Below are positions 7,497-9,106 of a stretch of 9,106 nt of DNA, piece by piece. Made by a program: the position numbers and the translations under genes. Location of the stretch: NCBI GenBank assembly GCA_002455215.1, contig DKKK01000110.1, positions 496 to 9,601 of the forward strand, given 5' to 3'. Within the stretch, counting starts at the first letter, position 1, and each line of letters begins with the position of its first letter. The notes below the pieces were generated by a model that did not search any database, was not told the DNA's origin, and was given only the letters and a program-made list of their open reading frames with translations. This stretch comes from Anaerolineales bacterium UBA6668 (GTDB lineage: Bacteria; Chloroflexota; Anaerolineae; Anaerolineales; UBA6668).

Positions 7497-7549
7497 GCAA
7501 GTACTATTCGGCATGTACGCCAAATAGTACTTGCGGATATTGGTATCCG
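7497..7549. repeat. Two adjacent palindromes, including a 16-bp-arm hairpin
   Basis: GCAAGTACTATTCGGC (7497-7512) and GCCAAATAGTACTTGC (7519-7534) are reverse complements with one mismatch and a 6-base spacer ATGTAC. Directly joined is CGGATA (7534-7539), TTGG, TATCCG (7544-7549). The inner part of the first palindrome, TATTCGGC...GCCAAATA, matches the core of the dispersed hairpin family, while its outer arms are unique. It could be an operator or a repeat unit. Confidence 0.6.
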
Positions 7550-7602
7550 TTTAAAGTGCCGGTCATTGCGAGCCCACAGCAACAATTCTATTCCCTATTA
7601 AA

Positions 7603-7692
7603 AAGGGTTGCCGCAATCACAGTTGTATTTGACATGAGCCCAATATAGGCGTTTTTTCTTAAGGGGAAAAATGCAATGTGTACTCGTGCTGA
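7603..7692 (+). repeat. Dispersed palindromic repeat, copy C
   Basis: This is the most complete match to the copy at 5043-5130. It has GGGTTGCCGCAATCACAG on the left, then TTGTATTTGACATGAGC, CCAATATAGGCG, a run of six T and CTTAAGGGGAAAAATG. CAATGTGTACTCGTGCTGA on the right also resembles the end of the copy at 4655-4745. The stem is degenerate here (TATTTGAC against GCCCAATA), unlike the perfect stem upstream. The hairpin followed by six T could act as a weak terminator for read-through from argS. Confidence 0.5.
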
Positions 7693-7698
7693 GCTATG

Positions 7699-7724
7699 AA
7701 TTGTCCTTAAAGGATAGGACAATT
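7699..7724. repeat. Perfect 9-bp inverted repeat
   Basis: AATTGTCCT (7699-7707) and AGGACAATT (7716-7724) are exact reverse complements around an 8-base spacer. It lies about 210 bases upstream of the coiled-coil gene, directly after a repeat copy. No T-tract follows. It may be an operator or hairpin of unknown role. Confidence 0.5.
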
Positions 7725-7775
7725 AGGCGTTAAGTCAGGATACACTGGCACAATTTTTTAAACACCACTACAATA

Positions 7776-7811
7776 AAAGTGACAACTTTTTCATTTAAAG
7801 TGTCCAACTAT
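7776..7811 (+). promoter_or_regulatory. Direct repeats AAAGTG-N(0-1)-CAACT spaced 21 bases
   Basis: AAAGTGACAACT (from 7776) and AAAGTGTCCAACT (from 7797) recur with an offset of 21 bases, two helical turns. They lie 123-158 bases upstream of the coiled-coil gene start. The same bases can also form a hairpin, GACA-A-CTTT with AAAGTGTC (7781-7804). This could be a site for a regulator binding one face of the DNA. No convincing -35/-10 pair could be assigned nearby. Confidence 0.3.
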
Positions 7812-7920
7812 TGTTGAAAGCGTACAAAAATGGAGCTTTTAAAAAGCAAGTTTTGCCTATCCTAAAATCCCAGCCAAAGTTGTATGCTTCCATTGTTCCC
7901 TTATTTTTTGCACCATTTTC

Positions 7921-7926
7921 AGGAGG
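7921..7926 (+). promoter_or_regulatory. Strong ribosome binding site AGGAGG
   Basis: A perfect AGGAGG lies 7 bases before the ATG at 7934 and fixes the start of the coiled-coil gene. It stands out because the other three genes in the window have no clear Shine-Dalgarno. Confidence 0.9.
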
Positions 7927-7933
7927 CTCATTT

Positions 7934-9106
7934 ATGTTAGAGTTTTTTCAACAAAACTGGCTTATTGCTTTTCTTCTTGGCAGTTTAATTGGCTTCATCA
8001 TTGCCACCTCGCTAGACTGGAGTTTTATTTTTCGCTCCAAGTCGCCGGATGTCAATATTGATATTGACGGGTTGAAGAACGACAAACAACGTTTGCAAAC
8101 CGAATTAAATGCCCAAGTGGAGACAGGCAAAGGGCTGAACCTAAAACTCGGTGATTTGCAAATAGAAAATACAGATTTACGTGCTCGTTTAGACACTTGC
8201 GCCAATACTCGCATGGAACTCGAAGGAAAATTGCGTGACGTCAACCAAGATTATGCTGGTTTGCAGGCACGCTTCAGCGAGTTGGAAGCTCAAAACAACA
8301 ATTTGAATTTGCAATTGGGTGGATTTCAAACCCGTATTGGAAGTTTAGAATCACATAATAACGATCTTTCGTTGCGCCTAAGCCAAATGGACGATGTAAA
8401 TGTGAAACTGGGTGATTTAGATAGCATAAATTTGAGTCTTGCCAATCGCCTCAAAGAATTGGAAGCCATGAATGTTGATTTGTCTGCCAAACTCCAAGCT
8501 TCTGATAATCTGGCTGGTATGAATTTACGTTTAGAGCAAGACAACGCCAGCCTGCAAGCGAAATTAAATGCCACTTTGGCAGATTTGGATGCAATAAAGG
8601 CTGATAACGCTCGCATTGCGGGTGCGGCGGACCTTGAAATGGAACGCTTACGCAGTGAATTGGTGCTGGCGGGTTCGGGAGAGACGCTATCCGGTGGTGC
8701 GGATTTAGTAGCGCAAGTGGGAACTTTGGAAGCTATAAACGCCGGCCTTCGAGAAAAAATGGCGGAATTGGAATCGGAAAATCAAGATTATCAGATTCGC
8801 TTGCACCAATTGGGGTCATTGGGCACTAATGATGATGATATGAACAATTGGCTAGTGAATTTGGAACAAAGCGGCAAAAATCCCGACTGGTCTGTTCGCC
8901 TTGCCGAATTGGAGGCAGATAATGCTAGTTTGAAAGCTCGCTTGCAGGAGGTGGAAGGAATCAACGTTGGATTGGAAAGCCGACTGCTCCAGTACGAGGG
9001 CAACATTTCGGGGAAGGTGGGTTCGGTGAGCCTGCCGGATGTGGATTTATCCGCCGAATTGCCGAAGATTGACCTGCCGGACGTGGATGTGTCTGGCGAT
9101 TTGGGT
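7934..9106 (+). CDS. Membrane-anchored coiled-coil protein of unknown function, partial at 3' end
   Basis: The frame is open for 391 codons to the window edge, so the C-terminus is missing. One N-terminal membrane segment (about 9-27, WLIAFLLGSLIGFIIATSL) follows only a few residues and could be a signal anchor. A long predicted coiled coil runs from about 46 to 352, with recurring modules of the form LExxNxxLxxxL, for example at 117, 138, 176, 200, 265 and 326. Spacings are mostly multiples of seven or near them. A less regular stretch (about 228-318) contains Gly-rich and Asp-rich parts (SGGAD, NDDDMNNW). From residue 367 the protein enters a Pro/Asp/Val repeat, LPDVDLSAELPKID then LPDVDVSGDLG. 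The strong ribosome binding site suggests high expression. No catalytic domain is visible. It may be a scaffold, or an anchor for a domain encoded beyond the window. I do not recognise the family. Confidence 0.88.
   Translation, partial: MLEFFQQNWLIAFLLGSLIGFIIATSLDWSFIFRSKSPDVNIDIDGLKNDKQRLQTELNAQVETGKGLNLKLGDLQIENTDLRARLDTCANTRMELEGKLRDVNQDYAGLQARFSELEAQNNNLNLQLGGFQTRIGSLESHNNDLSLRLSQMDDVNVKLGDLDSINLSLANRLKELEAMNVDLSAKLQASDNLAGMNLRLEQDNASLQAKLNATLADLDAIKADNARIAGAADLEMERLRSELVLAGSGETLSGGADLVAQVGTLEAINAGLREKMAELESENQDYQIRLHQLGSLGTNDDDMNNWLVNLEQSGKNPDWSVRLAELEADNASLKARLQEVEGINVGLESRLLQYEGNISGKVGSVSLPDVDLSAELPKIDLPDVDVSGDLG
9032..9106 (+). repeat. In-frame 42-base tandem repeat encoding an LPDVD unit, truncated by window end
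   Basis: CTGCCGGATGTGGAT at 9032 recurs as CTGCCGGACGTGGAT at 9074, exactly 42 bases (14 codons) later. The units read LPDVDLSAELPKID and LPDVDVSGDLG. The second unit is cut by the window edge, so the copy number is unknown. A related PDVNIDIDG occurs just after the membrane anchor (residues 38-46). Confidence 0.6.

Larger units (their letters stand above)
7321..7933. other. Second non-coding spacer with repeats and hairpins
   Basis: These 613 bases lie between argS and the coiled-coil gene. I see no supported gene: the short frames here mostly extend into argS in other frames and encode nothing recognisable. The spacer holds a stem-loop right after argS, two palindromes at 7497-7549, a repeat copy at 7603-7692, a 9-bp inverted repeat at 7699-7724, a pair of direct repeats at 7776-7811 and the ribosome binding site of the next gene. 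Confidence 0.7.

Overview
The window looks like a bacterial chromosome segment, and Chloroflexota (Anaerolineae-like) is the best guess. Three things suggest this: a class A penicillin-binding protein (PBP) with an Ig-like C-terminal extension, a multi-TM plus GAF sensor-type protein beside it, and an ArgS of the NPTGPL/REYYFNNAG type. The lineage call is an inference from protein style, not a search result. There is no rRNA, tRNA, CRISPR array, transposase or phage gene.

Layout. Minus strand, 1-4629: a class A PBP (4629-1594) is followed after 9 bases by a polytopic membrane protein with a GAF-like domain (1584 to beyond position 1, partial). These two form one likely operon. Positions 4630-5679 are a 1,050-base divergent spacer with no convincing gene but many hairpins. 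Plus strand: arginyl-tRNA synthetase (argS, 5680-7320), closed by a strong stem-loop. Positions 7321-7933 are a second, 613-base non-coding spacer with more hairpins. Last comes a partial gene (7934 to the window end) with a perfect Shine-Dalgarno, encoding a membrane-anchored coiled-coil protein that enters an LPDVD-type tandem repeat at the window edge.

How the genes relate. The PBP polymerises and cross-links peptidoglycan outside the membrane. The co-directional membrane/GAF protein may sense or signal in the same envelope context. ArgS is housekeeping. The coiled-coil protein is of unknown function, possibly a scaffold at the membrane.

The most unusual signal is in the spacers. Divergent copies of a palindromic repeat (core TATTYGRC, short loop, GYCNAATA, often preceded by CAGTTG and followed by a T-rich stretch) occur on both strands in both spacers. 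One pair is arranged as an inverted duplication that could fold into a branched structure of about 173 bases. The second notable point is ArgS, whose class I HIGH motif reads SVGR.
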